NCBI GenBank assembly: GCA_017518735.1
Contig: JAFWTY010000036.1
Location: 40,071-104,070, forward strand
DNA from: Lachnospiraceae bacterium
Lineage (GTDB): Bacteria; Bacillota; Clostridia; Lachnospirales; Lachnospiraceae
Direction: 5' to 3'
Length of the DNA stretch: 64,000 bases
Both the position numbers and the translations under genes were made by a program. Of the stretch, positions 24,860 through 33,858 are shown piece after piece (positions within the stretch are counted from its first letter, which is position 1; every line of letters starts with the position of its first letter). Below the pieces are notes generated by a model. It saw nothing but the letters and a program-made list of their open reading frames with translations. It had not been told where the DNA came from and searched no databases.

Positions 24860-25450
24860 TTAATTAAATAACGGAATGATAACTCCTTCCGCAAAGATTT
24901 TCAAACCTATGAAAACCAAAATGATGCCTCCGATTACGGAGGCTTTTTTTGCAAAAAGCATACCGATCTTATTTCCGATCTTAACGCCGATAATACAAAG
25001 AATCAGTGTCACTGCGGCAATAATAACGGACTCAAGAACTGCAAGTAACAATCCGGCCTCTGCAATCGTAAATCCGACCGAAAGCGCATCAATGGAAGTT
25101 GCAATTCCCTGGATCAGTAAAGTTTTGATTGAGAGTACTTCTTCTTTTTCGACCTCTTCCTTCTTCTTTTTAAAGCCTTCCACTATCATGTTAATTCCGA
25201 TAAAAAGTAAAAGGCCGAGGGCTATATAGGGAATGAATTTCTGAACAATCACGAATTTGGTCGCAACTGTATGCACCAGTAACCACCCGATCATCGGCAT
25301 CGCAAACTGAAAAAAAGCAAAAGTCCCTGCAATCACAAGACATTTTGCAAATTTCATTTTCGGAAATGCAATGCCGTTTGCCACGGAAACGCTGAAAGCG
25401 TCCATTGCAAGACCGATTCCGATTAAGATACTGCCGAGAACGAATTCCAT
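24860..25450 (-). CDS. mntP: MntP family manganese efflux pump
   Basis: Membrane exporter of the MntP (DUF204) family that removes excess Mn2+. The 196 residues hold six hydrophobic segments. The paired family motifs GLAMDAFSVSVANG in the first and GIATSIDALSVGFT in the fourth place an Asp in the membrane twice, reflecting an internal duplication. The central loop is highly charged (FKKKKEEVEKEE). No yybP-ykoY manganese riboswitch could be recognised in the 226 bases before it. A related family member with another cation as substrate is possible. Confidence 0.87.
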   Translation of the reverse strand: MEFVLGSILIGIGLAMDAFSVSVANGIAFPKMKFAKCLVIAGTFAFFQFAMPMIGWLLVHTVATKFVIVQKFIPYIALGLLLFIGINMIVEGFKKKKEEVEKEEVLSIKTLLIQGIATSIDALSVGFTIAEAGLLLAVLESVIIAAVTLILCIIGVKIGNKIGMLFAKKASVIGGIILVFIGLKIFAEGVIIPLFN

Positions 25451-25676
25451 ACTACCCTGAATCCCTTAAATTTCGTACTTCTTTCAATTTCATAATGTAA
25501 CACTATTTGTATAAATCAGCAAACTGTTTTACATAATATCGTTATTAAAATAACTATCGGTTGTTCTATTTACTTTATTTTCTTTCCATAGTATTCTTTA
25601 TCTTGTATGGGTTTTTAATAGTTTCAACTATATGTAGTGGGTAAACCGAAGTATTGGATTAGTATAGGAGTTTATT

Positions 25677-26930
25677 ATGAGTTCATTTTCTGCACCTTCA
25701 AGAGAAAACCCCGCCAACAAATGGCTTCGAGGAGCAATTCCCGCACTGTTAATTCACTGTTCCATCGGTACCGTTTACTGCTGGAGTACGATTAAGGAAG
25801 CCATTGGTGCACAGATCGGAATGAGTGCTTTCTGGGTAGGCTGGGCATTTTCGCTGGCAATCTTTTTCCTCGGAATGTCTGCTGCTTTTGCCGGAAAACT
25901 TGTAGAACTGGATATTCACAAATCTTCTCTTGTTTCTGCAATCTGTTTCACGGTCGGCATGATTGGAACCGGTGTTACCATTATGTTCGCAAAAGGATTG
26001 CTTGCTCTCATCTTAATCTATCTCTTCTACGGATGTATCATGGGAATCGGTCTCGGTGTCGGATATCTGACTCCGGTCAAAACTCTCATGCTCTGGTTTA
26101 AGGACAACAAAGGTCTTGCAACCGGTATTTCCATCATGGGATTCGGCCTCGCAAAAGCCATTGCAACTCCGATTATGGAAGCCCTCCAGAACAATGTCGG
26201 AATCGAGATGATGTTCTTAATCCTCGGCGGTGCTTATTTCCTCATGATGATGCTCGGACACTTCTTATTACATAAGCCTTCCGACTGGGTGGAAAACAAG
26301 GCTACCAATGACAGTTTCAAAGCCGTTTCCATGTTCAGGAACAAAACCTTTATCGGAATCTGGTTAATCTTCTATATAAATATTCATTGTGGTTTAATGC
26401 TGATCTCTTATGAGAAACAGCTTTTGACCAATAAGTTCGACGGACTTGCTATTCTTGCGACCATCATCAGCGTCGTTCCCTCCATCACGGCTGTATGTAA
26501 TGCTCTGGGTCGTATCGGCTACAGTACGATTTCCGATAAACTGAAAGACAGAAGTAACATCTATGTGATTATCTTCATCTCCTGCGTTGCGGCAGCAGCC
26601 TGTGCATTAATCGGAAAGAACGGCTACCTGATCATAGCCCTTTTGATGATTGTAAACTTGGGATACGGCGGTGGCTTCTCCACTCTGCCCGCACTTCTGG
26701 ATTCCAGATTCGGTATGAAGAACATTTCCAAGATTCACGGTCTGGCTTTAAGCGCATGGGCAATTGCAGGAATCACCGGAAATAACTTAAGCCAGATTAT
26801 TTTAAGCAATTCCGATGATAACTACTCCTATGTCATTATGACAGCAATGGCTCTTTACGTAGTTGCGTTTGTAATCTGCATGATTCTTGTAAAGAATCGC
26901 AAAAACAGTCCTGCCGAAGTTGTTGAATAA
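25677..26930 (+). CDS. MFS transporter, oxalate:formate antiporter (OFA) type
   Basis: Major facilitator with about 12 membrane segments in 417 residues. The N-terminal HCSIGTVYCWSTIKEAI and GIGLGVGYLTPVKTLMLWF are typical of the OFA family related to OxlT, as is GLATGISIMGFGLAKA. Substrate unknown: the family includes oxalate, formate, pyruvate and other monocarboxylate carriers. An AGGAG site precedes the start. It is followed after 23 bases by a lipoprotein gene, so the two are probably cotranscribed. Confidence 0.85.
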   Translation: MSSFSAPSRENPANKWLRGAIPALLIHCSIGTVYCWSTIKEAIGAQIGMSAFWVGWAFSLAIFFLGMSAAFAGKLVELDIHKSSLVSAICFTVGMIGTGVTIMFAKGLLALILIYLFYGCIMGIGLGVGYLTPVKTLMLWFKDNKGLATGISIMGFGLAKAIATPIMEALQNNVGIEMMFLILGGAYFLMMMLGHFLLHKPSDWVENKATNDSFKAVSMFRNKTFIGIWLIFYINIHCGLMLISYEKQLLTNKFDGLAILATIISVVPSITAVCNALGRIGYSTISDKLKDRSNIYVIIFISCVAAAACALIGKNGYLIIALLMIVNLGYGGGFSTLPALLDSRFGMKNISKIHGLALSAWAIAGITGNNLSQIILSNSDDNYSYVIMTAMALYVVAFVICMILVKNRKNSPAEVVE

Positions 26931-26953
26931 TTTTCTTCAGGAGAAAAACAATT

Positions 26954-28603
26954 ATGAAAAAAATCAGAAAAATACTACCTCTTATACTAATCTCGGCTTT
27001 ATGCCTCACCGGATGTAAAAAACACATTTTGGATGGCCCCGGAATGGTAAATTCCCAGACACCGGTCACATCCGAACTTCCCGGCACCACGTTGCCTACC
27101 GAACTTTTTAACACGGATCCTGTTCAAAAAGGAAATGCCGTTATTTACGATAACCAACTTCTCTTCCGTTATTATCTGGATCCTTCCGTGGACGGAACCG
27201 GTTTGTTCGGTGATTTTTCCACGGCTCTTTATCCGTATGAAGGCAATGAACTTTATACCTATGATCTTACCGATCCCAATGCGGAAGCTGAATTTTTGAC
27301 CAGGGATAACGGTTACGGTGATTTTTATCTTGTAGGCAATACTCTTTATTCACAAGCCTATAAAGAGGACTACATTACCTACGTTTATAAAAGAAATCTT
27401 CCGGACGGAAAAGAAGAACGTATTGCAAACGGACAGATTGTAGCATTTGCACCGGATGGAAAATCATTTTTGATTACGGATTTCACCTCTTCCGGTCGGC
27501 AGTTTTTCGTGTATGATACCGAAACAGCTACCGAAAAATACAAATGCGTTCATGCAAATGAAGATTCCCTGCGTTTTGTCGGAATGTCCGATGATTATAC
27601 CTTCTTCATGAAAAGCAGTAATTCCGGCGAAGAATATAAAGAGGAAATCGAATACTCCATCTGCCAGTATGCAAACGACGGAACGAGCACCAATCTCGGA
27701 ACTTTTTCCGTAGATGCCGCGAATGATATTGTCGTGGATCCCGATTTCTTATTTGACGATCAGGAACAGATCATTTCCTTCACACTTCATTATTATCAGG
27801 GAAGTGGTCACTTCTACTATGAAAGCGCAAGCGTCAGTGTTCCTTTTGATAAAGACAACACTCCTACCACAGAACCGGTCTATGAAACCGATGTATCTAC
27901 ATTTACACGGGAATCGGATCCTTCCAATGAACTGGAAGACAGTCTTTCGCACTATGTCGGAGAATTCCCGAACGAAAGCGGTTTCCGCCAGTTTGTTCAG
28001 AGCAATGCCTGCGTAACATCTGCCGGTACGTTTTTTGTGATTGCAGATGCGCATCGTAATTCCATCAATGATATCGGATGGCGTTATTCTTACGATTTAC
28101 TGAATATGCATTACTATTTTGAAACAAATGACGGTACGCTGCTTCCGTTAAAAGACATGTATCAGCCGGGCGGTTCTTTGGGAACTTTAGATGATCTTCC
28201 TCATTATTACGATGCCGCTCCGACAATTACCGCTCTCGTTTCCGTAATCGGTACACCTAACGGAGAGATTGAAGGATTGTTCTATCAGGTTATTGAAGTT
28301 CAAGGTGTGGAAGCCGATTCCATCGATTATTCCCTCTTCTATTCCGCTGATTTTTCGGATGAATTTCATTTCGAAGTCTGCAGTGATGAGAGCATTTATG
28401 ACTGGAGTATTGAAAACTTTGAAACCTGGAAAGAAAGCGTAAGCCAATACCCCGATCATTTCATTTCATCCGTTCCCAATCCCGTTTCGGCGGATGGTTA
28501 CGAAGTAAATGACAATTTATCTTTTGAGAAGAGTTTCTGCTATCATTTAGGTTTTGATGAAAACGGAAAAATCAATTATATCAGACCGGTTGTATTTGAT
28601 TGA
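26954..28603 (+). CDS. Lipoprotein of unknown function
   Basis: The 549 residues start with a lipoprotein signal ending in LTGC (Cys21), so the protein should sit on the outer face of the membrane. After a Ser/Thr/Pro-rich linker (about 24-60) the sequence is rich in Tyr, Asp and Gly and looks beta-rich, with repeated YD...LYTYDLTDPNAEAE-like blade patterns suggesting a beta-propeller. I do not recognise a catalytic motif. It resembles in style, but not in detail, the propeller-like part of the lipoprotein encoded at 11.6-14 kb. Placement directly after the OFA transporter gene and before a shared terminator suggests a joint role. Confidence 0.75.
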   Translation: MKKIRKILPLILISALCLTGCKKHILDGPGMVNSQTPVTSELPGTTLPTELFNTDPVQKGNAVIYDNQLLFRYYLDPSVDGTGLFGDFSTALYPYEGNELYTYDLTDPNAEAEFLTRDNGYGDFYLVGNTLYSQAYKEDYITYVYKRNLPDGKEERIANGQIVAFAPDGKSFLITDFTSSGRQFFVYDTETATEKYKCVHANEDSLRFVGMSDDYTFFMKSSNSGEEYKEEIEYSICQYANDGTSTNLGTFSVDAANDIVVDPDFLFDDQEQIISFTLHYYQGSGHFYYESASVSVPFDKDNTPTTEPVYETDVSTFTRESDPSNELEDSLSHYVGEFPNESGFRQFVQSNACVTSAGTFFVIADAHRNSINDIGWRYSYDLLNMHYYFETNDGTLLPLKDMYQPGGSLGTLDDLPHYYDAAPTITALVSVIGTPNGEIEGLFYQVIEVQGVEADSIDYSLFYSADFSDEFHFEVCSDESIYDWSIENFETWKESVSQYPDHFISSVPNPVSADGYEVNDNLSFEKSFCYHLGFDENGKINYIRPVVFD

Positions 28604-28622
28604 TACATATGTTTCCTGCAAT

Positions 28623-28652
28623 AAAAAAGCCCTGAAGAATCAGGGCTTTTTT
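28623..28652. terminator. Bidirectional terminator between lipoprotein and GH3 genes
   Basis: Stem AAAAAAGCCCTG / CAGGGCTTTTTT with an AAGAAT loop between two convergent genes. Confidence 0.92.
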
Positions 28653-28702
28653 ATTTTATGAATAGATAATTTATATATTTATTCCGTTTACTTTACCTTG
28701 TC

Positions 28703-31006
28703 TTACTTCTTATAGTTTTCGTTTGCTTCCTCAATTGCTTTTAAGATTCTGTCATAGGTAACGAGGTTTCTGTTAAGCATTGCCGCAGAATCAGCCGTAC
28801 CGTCTTTGAACGTCTCAAGAACCATTCGGATAAACGGATCCTCCAGGGATTTATCCGGATAAGTTTCCTGAATTCCCCTTGTGACTTCATCCATAATCTG
28901 TCTTGCTGTTTCGGAGTATTCCGCAAGTTCTAAGAAGGAACTTGTAATGGTAAATGCCTCTCCGTCCTCTTCCGGAATCTTCGGTTCACATTTCGGTAAG
29001 GAAAGATCTTTCACACCTTCCACAAATACATTTTCGGAAAGTTCAATCTCTTCCACGGATTTTCCGATGCAGATTCCGTATTCACCTTCCGGAATCACCC
29101 AGTCTTTGGCATTGATATCATATACTGCAAAAGCACTCATCGGAATTTCAATATTGACTTCTTTCTTCTCACCCGGATTTAAAGTAACCTTTTCAAATCC
29201 GCGAAGTTCCAAATCGGCACGTTCAAAATCACCTTTGCAATTTCTGACATAGAGCTGAACCAGAGCCTTTCCGGAACGATTTCCGGTATTCGTTACATCT
29301 ACGCTTGCAACAAATCCGTTTTCATTTTTACGAACCATCAGATGATCAAATTCAAAATCCGTATAGCTTAAGCCGTATCCGAACGGGAACTGTACAGGGA
29401 TCTTTTTGGAATTGTAATGACGATATCCGATGAAGATGCCTTCCGTGTACGGAACATGTTTTTCACGACTTGCGAAATTGTGATATGCGGGCGTATCTTC
29501 GATGTGAAGAGGCCAGGATTCGGCCAAATGACCACTGGGATTCTCCAAGCCCGATAAAATAGCCACAGCCGCTTCTGCAACCGCTTCTCCGCCTAAATAC
29601 ATATGCAAAACGGCATCGAAGTTTACAAGTCCTTCCATTTCATAAGGTGCTCCGCCAAAGGACAAAAATACAAGCTTTTTGCCGAGTTCCTGAAGTTTTC
29701 CGATTAAATGAATCTGATTTGGGGGCATTTTCAGCGTTTCTCTGTCATACCCTTCCCCTTCCGCAAGGTCGGTCAAGCCACCGCAATACAGAATGATATC
29801 CGCATCCTGCGCAAGAGAAATTGCTTCGTTTTCCATACGTTCATCCATTTCCATACGGAAGGAATCATATCCTCTGGCAAATGTGATATTGGTAAACTTA
29901 TCCTGCATACATTCCAGAATGTTCGGATAAGAAACCGCGTTGATATGGCTGCTTCCGCCACCCTGGAAACGTGTCTTAACAGCCAGATCGCCGACTATAC
30001 ATATTTTGTCAGTCGTATTAAACGGCAATATATCTTCGTTTTTCAACAATACGCCGGCATTAACGGCAGCTTCGTAAGCCAGTTTATGACGTCTCTTGGT
30101 GGAATCAAGAGCCGCAAATTCATCCATGGTATATCTGATGCAGGTCGCTTCTTCGCTCTCTGTCTGGCCGATTTTTTCAACCATTTCCAGGATTCTGTTA
30201 ACGGCTGCATCGATCTCTTCTTCGGTAATCAATCCGTTTTCAAGATCTTTTCTGATACACTCTTTATGGATTCCTAAGGAATCCGGCATTTCCAAATCCA
30301 TACCGGCCTGAACGGATTTGGTCAGATTGCTGCAGGCGCACCAGTCGGAAATCACGATGCCCTTATAGCCCCATTCGTTACGTAAAACATCCGTTAACAT
30401 CCATTTATTCTCACAAGAATATTTGCCGTTGATAAGATTGTAGGATGCCATGATGGTCGTCGGCTGTGCATTTTTGACCGTCATCTCGAAAGCCTTTAAA
30501 TAGATTTCGCGTAAGGTTCTTTCGTCAATTACACTATCGGAACGCATTCTGTGTGTTTCCTGGGAATTTGCGGCAAAATGTTTCAGGGATGTTCCGACAC
30601 CGTTTTGCTGAACACCGTTAATAAATGAAGAAGCCATTTTTCCCGCAAGATAGGGATCCTCGGAAAAATATTCGAAATTTCTTCCGCAAAGAGGGGAACG
30701 TTTCATATTGGTTCCCGGTCCGAGAAGAACCGATACGCACTTTTCCTTACACTCTTTTCCAAGCTCATCTCCGATTCTTCCGATGATACCGGGATCAAAT
30801 GTGCACGCCAAAGCACTTGCGGTTGGATAACAAACCGCAGGTTCCGCTTCCTTCTCTCCGTCCAGTTGTTTTCTGAGTCCGTGAGGTCCATCGGAAAGCT
30901 CCAGATGTTTGATTTTGTCATGCAAGGAATTGGTGTGCCAGAAACCCACGCCACTGAGAAGTGTCAATTTTTCATCAAGACTTAAGTTCATAGATTGTAC
31001 CCCCAT
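28703..31006 (-). CDS. Glycoside hydrolase family 3 (beta-glucosidase-like)
   Basis: Retaining beta-glycosidase expected to cleave terminal beta-linked glucose or xylose from oligosaccharides. The 767 residues follow the family order: TIM barrel (about 10-290) with LKHFAAN and nucleophile Asp221 in GIVISDW, the alpha/beta sandwich (about 315-510), and a C-terminal fibronectin III-like domain (about 575-650). The last 90 residues are an extra helical tail. There is no signal peptide, so it acts inside the cell on imported oligosaccharides. Two starts are possible: the ATG used here and a second five codons on, preceded by GGGGG. No transporter genes are adjacent. Exact sugar specificity cannot be told. 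Confidence 0.9.
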   Translation of the reverse strand: MGVQSMNLSLDEKLTLLSGVGFWHTNSLHDKIKHLELSDGPHGLRKQLDGEKEAEPAVCYPTASALACTFDPGIIGRIGDELGKECKEKCVSVLLGPGTNMKRSPLCGRNFEYFSEDPYLAGKMASSFINGVQQNGVGTSLKHFAANSQETHRMRSDSVIDERTLREIYLKAFEMTVKNAQPTTIMASYNLINGKYSCENKWMLTDVLRNEWGYKGIVISDWCACSNLTKSVQAGMDLEMPDSLGIHKECIRKDLENGLITEEEIDAAVNRILEMVEKIGQTESEEATCIRYTMDEFAALDSTKRRHKLAYEAAVNAGVLLKNEDILPFNTTDKICIVGDLAVKTRFQGGGSSHINAVSYPNILECMQDKFTNITFARGYDSFRMEMDERMENEAISLAQDADIILYCGGLTDLAEGEGYDRETLKMPPNQIHLIGKLQELGKKLVFLSFGGAPYEMEGLVNFDAVLHMYLGGEAVAEAAVAILSGLENPSGHLAESWPLHIEDTPAYHNFASREKHVPYTEGIFIGYRHYNSKKIPVQFPFGYGLSYTDFEFDHLMVRKNENGFVASVDVTNTGNRSGKALVQLYVRNCKGDFERADLELRGFEKVTLNPGEKKEVNIEIPMSAFAVYDINAKDWVIPEGEYGICIGKSVEEIELSENVFVEGVKDLSLPKCEPKIPEEDGEAFTITSSFLELAEYSETARQIMDEVTRGIQETYPDKSLEDPFIRMVLETFKDGTADSAAMLNRNLVTYDRILKAIEEANENYKK

Positions 31007-31061
31007 ACAATTTCCCTTAACAGAACTATTCTATCACGTTTCTAACTTTTTTTCCATCAAA

Positions 31062-31087
31062 AAAACCGGAGCAAAAATCTCCGGTTT
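31062..31087 (-). terminator. Terminator of the Rnf operon
   Basis: Stem AAACCGGAG / CTCCGGTTT with a CAAAAAT loop and a run of T on the minus strand after the thioesterase gene. Confidence 0.88.
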
Positions 31088-31109
31088 TTAAGCTTTTTTC
31101 AATAATACT

Positions 31110-31535
31110 TTACATGGAATGTTCATCTGTTTTTTCTTTGATACACTGATAAAAATCAGGAAAATCCTTGTCCACGCGAACGATTTTTCCTTCTCCGGTA
31201 ACAAAGCAGTGTTCCGAATTTGCGGTACAACAGACAACACCTCGCTGATTCACCATTTTATACATTAACTGAATGCGAATCCCGCTACACTCTTTTACAA
31301 TCACCGTAATACGGAGTTCGTCTCCGAACGTGGTAGGAACTTTATACTGGCAATCGATCTTGGTAACCGGCGATACGATTCCAAGTGATTCCAGTTTTGC
31401 ATAGTCCCAGCCAAGCTGCTTGAAGAAATCAATTCTGGCTTCTTCCATAAATCGCACATAGTTGGAATGATGCGTAATTCCCATACGGTCCGTTTCATAA
31501 TACTGAATGGTATGAATATACGGTACTGTTGTCAT
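31110..31535 (-). CDS. Acyl-CoA thioesterase, YbgC/4HBT hotdog family
   Basis: Hotdog-fold thioesterase of 141 residues. The N-terminal YYETDRMGITHHSNYVRFME contains the family Asp and the HxxNY motif used in catalysis by 4-hydroxybenzoyl-CoA thioesterase and YbgC. The substrate is not evident. A GGGGG box precedes the start. The gene is 24 bases after rnfB and before the operon terminator, so it is the seventh gene of the Rnf operon; why is not known. Confidence 0.83.
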   Translation of the reverse strand: MTTVPYIHTIQYYETDRMGITHHSNYVRFMEEARIDFFKQLGWDYAKLESLGIVSPVTKIDCQYKVPTTFGDELRITVIVKECSGIRIQLMYKMVNQRGVVCCTANSEHCFVTGEGKIVRVDKDFPDFYQCIKEKTDEHSM

Positions 31536-31559
31536 TTTTGACCCCCAAAAATTCCGCCA

Positions 31560-32357
31560 TTAATGATTTACTATGGATTTTCTCTTACATTTCTGTACAC
31601 AGGTTCCGCACTCGATACATTTCTCATAATCAATGCGTGCGTGCATATCCTCAATTGTAATTGCCTCTGCAGGACAATTCTTTGCACACACACCGCATGC
31701 GATACAACTTGCGGAACATTCTTTCATAGCCTGAGGTCCTTTGGACTTGGATGAACAAGCAACCGCAAACATTGCATCATACGGAATCAGCTCAATTAAG
31801 TTTCTGGGGCAAACCGCAATACATTTACCGCAGGCTTTACATTTATCACTGTCTACCAAAGCAACGCCCTTAACAACATGAATTGCATCGAAAGGACATA
31901 CTTTCACGCAGGTTCCGTATCCCTGGCAACCGGAGTTACAACTCTTAGGTCCCTGGTTCGGAATAAAGGCGATCATCTGACAGTCTTTCTGACCTGTATA
32001 GTTATAATCTTCATGTGTTTTTTCACAATCGCCCTGGCACTTTACAAAAGCAACCATACGCTTGGAATCACCGGCTTCTACGCCCATGATGGCACCGATT
32101 TTCGATGCGACCGGAGCGCCGCCGACAGGGCAGGCATTTACGGGTGCTTCTCCCTTTACAATGGCAGCCGCACAACCGCTGCAACCGGGATAACCACATC
32201 CACCGCAGTTATTTCCGGGAAGTATTTCCAGGATTTTTTCTTCTCTTTCATCGACTTCTACTTTAAAGATATTGGCTGCAACACCTAAGAAGATTCCGAT
32301 GAACAATCCGACTGCCGCAACAATGGCAACCGCTATAATAATTCCGGTAACATTCAT
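31560..32357 (-). CDS. rnfB: Rnf complex subunit RnfB
   Basis: Iron-sulfur subunit that accepts electrons from ferredoxin for the ion-pumping ferredoxin:NAD+ oxidoreductase. The 265 residues have one N-terminal membrane helix (about 4-28), the RnfB-specific CGGCGYPGCSGCA motif, then four cysteine clusters of ferredoxin type: CQGYGTCVKVCP, CKACGKCIAVCP, CIACGVCAKNCP and CIECGTCVQKCK. The last has Lys-Arg in place of the usual Pro after the final Cys. A GGAGGAGAG box precedes the start, 13 bases after rnfA. Confidence 0.96.
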   Translation of the reverse strand: MNVTGIIIAVAIVAAVGLFIGIFLGVAANIFKVEVDEREEKILEILPGNNCGGCGYPGCSGCAAAIVKGEAPVNACPVGGAPVASKIGAIMGVEAGDSKRMVAFVKCQGDCEKTHEDYNYTGQKDCQMIAFIPNQGPKSCNSGCQGYGTCVKVCPFDAIHVVKGVALVDSDKCKACGKCIAVCPRNLIELIPYDAMFAVACSSKSKGPQAMKECSASCIACGVCAKNCPAEAITIEDMHARIDYEKCIECGTCVQKCKRKSIVNH

Positions 32358-32370
32358 CTTCTCTCTCCTC

Positions 32371-32961
32371 CTAGATCAATCCTGCGAATCCGCAGAACGC
32401 AATCGCCATAAGTCCGGCTGTTACAAGTACAATCGGCATTCCCCGGAAAGGCTTCGGAATGTCGTTGTATTCCATTTTTTCACGAATACCTGCCAGAATA
32501 ATGATGGCAAGTGCAAAACCTACAGAAGTTGCAAATCCGTTTACAACGCCGGTCAGGATATCATAACCATAGTTTACGTTATTGATTGCAACACCCAAAA
32601 CCGCACAGTTTGTGGTAATCAAAGGAAGATATACACCCAGAGCCTCATACAAAGGCTTTACAAACTTCTTTAAGAAGAGTTCCACAAACTGAACCAGAGC
32701 GGCAATAATCAGAATAAATACAATTGTCTTAAGGTAGGTTGCATGAAGCGGTGTTAAGATAAATTTGTAAATCACACCTGCCACAAGGCTGGATAACGTG
32801 ATAACAAAGATTACCGCTGCACCCATACCGGAAGCGGTTTTTACCTTCTTGGATACACCAAGGAATGGACAAAGGCCCAGGAACTGGCTCAATACAACGT
32901 TGGAAACCAGAGAGGAAGTAATCGCAATGACAATCAGATTCAAAATATAAGATCCGTTCAT
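32371..32961 (-). CDS. rnfA: Rnf complex subunit RnfA
   Basis: Membrane subunit of the Rnf complex, 196 residues with six hydrophobic segments. Cys31 in FLGLCPFLG and Cys119 in TTNCAVLG correspond to the residues known to hold an iron-sulfur cluster within the membrane together with the matching pair in RnfE. The start codon follows the rnfE stop without any gap. Confidence 0.96.
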   Translation of the reverse strand: MNGSYILNLIVIAITSSLVSNVVLSQFLGLCPFLGVSKKVKTASGMGAAVIFVITLSSLVAGVIYKFILTPLHATYLKTIVFILIIAALVQFVELFLKKFVKPLYEALGVYLPLITTNCAVLGVAINNVNYGYDILTGVVNGFATSVGFALAIIILAGIREKMEYNDIPKPFRGMPIVLVTAGLMAIAFCGFAGLI

Positions 32962-33858
32962 TTATTTTTCCTCCTTTCCTGCTTCTTCAGTAGCAACCGT
33001 TTCGGCTTCTTTTACCTCTTTTACAGGCTCTTTCGCTTTTTTCACAACCTTATCCGGCTGAATCAGGCGATGGGAGCATCCGCTGTCGGAACAGTTTAAG
33101 CAATCAGAGGAGCAACCGGACTGGATCTTACTCATATCCTTTCCTTTTGCCTCACCCTTCATCTTAATTGCATTCTGAATAGCGGTAAGAATTGCAAGTA
33201 CAAAGAATGCACCGGGTGCCATAATCAGAATTCCGATCGGAGAATAACTGGAGAACTCTCCCGCAAAGAAAGAATTCAGTCCGCGTACAAAAGCGGATGC
33301 GGAATCCGGATTAAAGATCTTATTCACAATTTCCACAAGCAAAACAGGAATCGTTGTACCATATACTTCCGGTCCGGTAAATCCGAAAATGGATGCATTT
33401 CCGAAGAACTCTCTTACCATACCGATCAAAGTAAGCGCTACCGTAAATCCAAGGCCCATACCGATGCCATCGAATAAGGAAGGAAGCATCTTATTCTTGG
33501 ATGCATAGGCCTCGGCACGTCCCAGAATAATGCAGTTTACAACGATCAAGTCAATATAAATACCAAGGGATGCGTAAAGTCCCGGTACATATGCTTCCAT
33601 TAACAAACCAACAACGGTTACAAGGGAAGCAACGATTACGATATACGCAGGAATACGAACCTTATCGGGAATCACTTTTCTGAGTGCCGAAATCAAAAGG
33701 TTCGACAATGCAAGTACCACCATTGTGGAAAGACCCATACCCAGTCCGTTAAATGCAGATGTTGTAACCGCAAGTGTCGGACACATACCAAGAGTCAGAA
33801 CAAAGGTGGGGTTTTCTTTAATCAGGCCGTTATAAAGGCGTTCCAGACAAGTTTTCAT
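32962..33858 (-). CDS. rnfE: Rnf complex subunit RnfE with cysteine-rich C-terminal tail
   Basis: Membrane partner of RnfA, homologous to it. Cys26 (GMCPTLAV) and Cys109 (VNCIIL) complete the membrane cluster site. RnfE is usually near 200-230 residues; this one has 298. After the last membrane helix (about 208-232) a soluble extension holds GCSSDCLNCSDSGC, with Cys249, 253, 256 and 261 spaced CX3CX2CX4C, and then a Lys/Glu/Val-rich end (about 268-298). The role of the tail is unknown; metal or cluster binding is an inference from spacing. It overlaps rnfG by four bases (ATGA). Confidence 0.94.
   Translation of the reverse strand: MKTCLERLYNGLIKENPTFVLTLGMCPTLAVTTSAFNGLGMGLSTMVVLALSNLLISALRKVIPDKVRIPAYIVIVASLVTVVGLLMEAYVPGLYASLGIYIDLIVVNCIILGRAEAYASKNKMLPSLFDGIGMGLGFTVALTLIGMVREFFGNASIFGFTGPEVYGTTIPVLLVEIVNKIFNPDSASAFVRGLNSFFAGEFSSYSPIGILIMAPGAFFVLAILTAIQNAIKMKGEAKGKDMSKIQSGCSSDCLNCSDSGCSHRLIQPDKVVKKAKEPVKEVKEAETVATEEAGKEEK

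Noticed and set aside
25451..25676. A manganese riboswitch (yybP-ykoY) before mntP
   Set aside because: No recognisable conserved loops; nothing convincing in this gap beyond AT-rich sequence with the start signals of the two genes.
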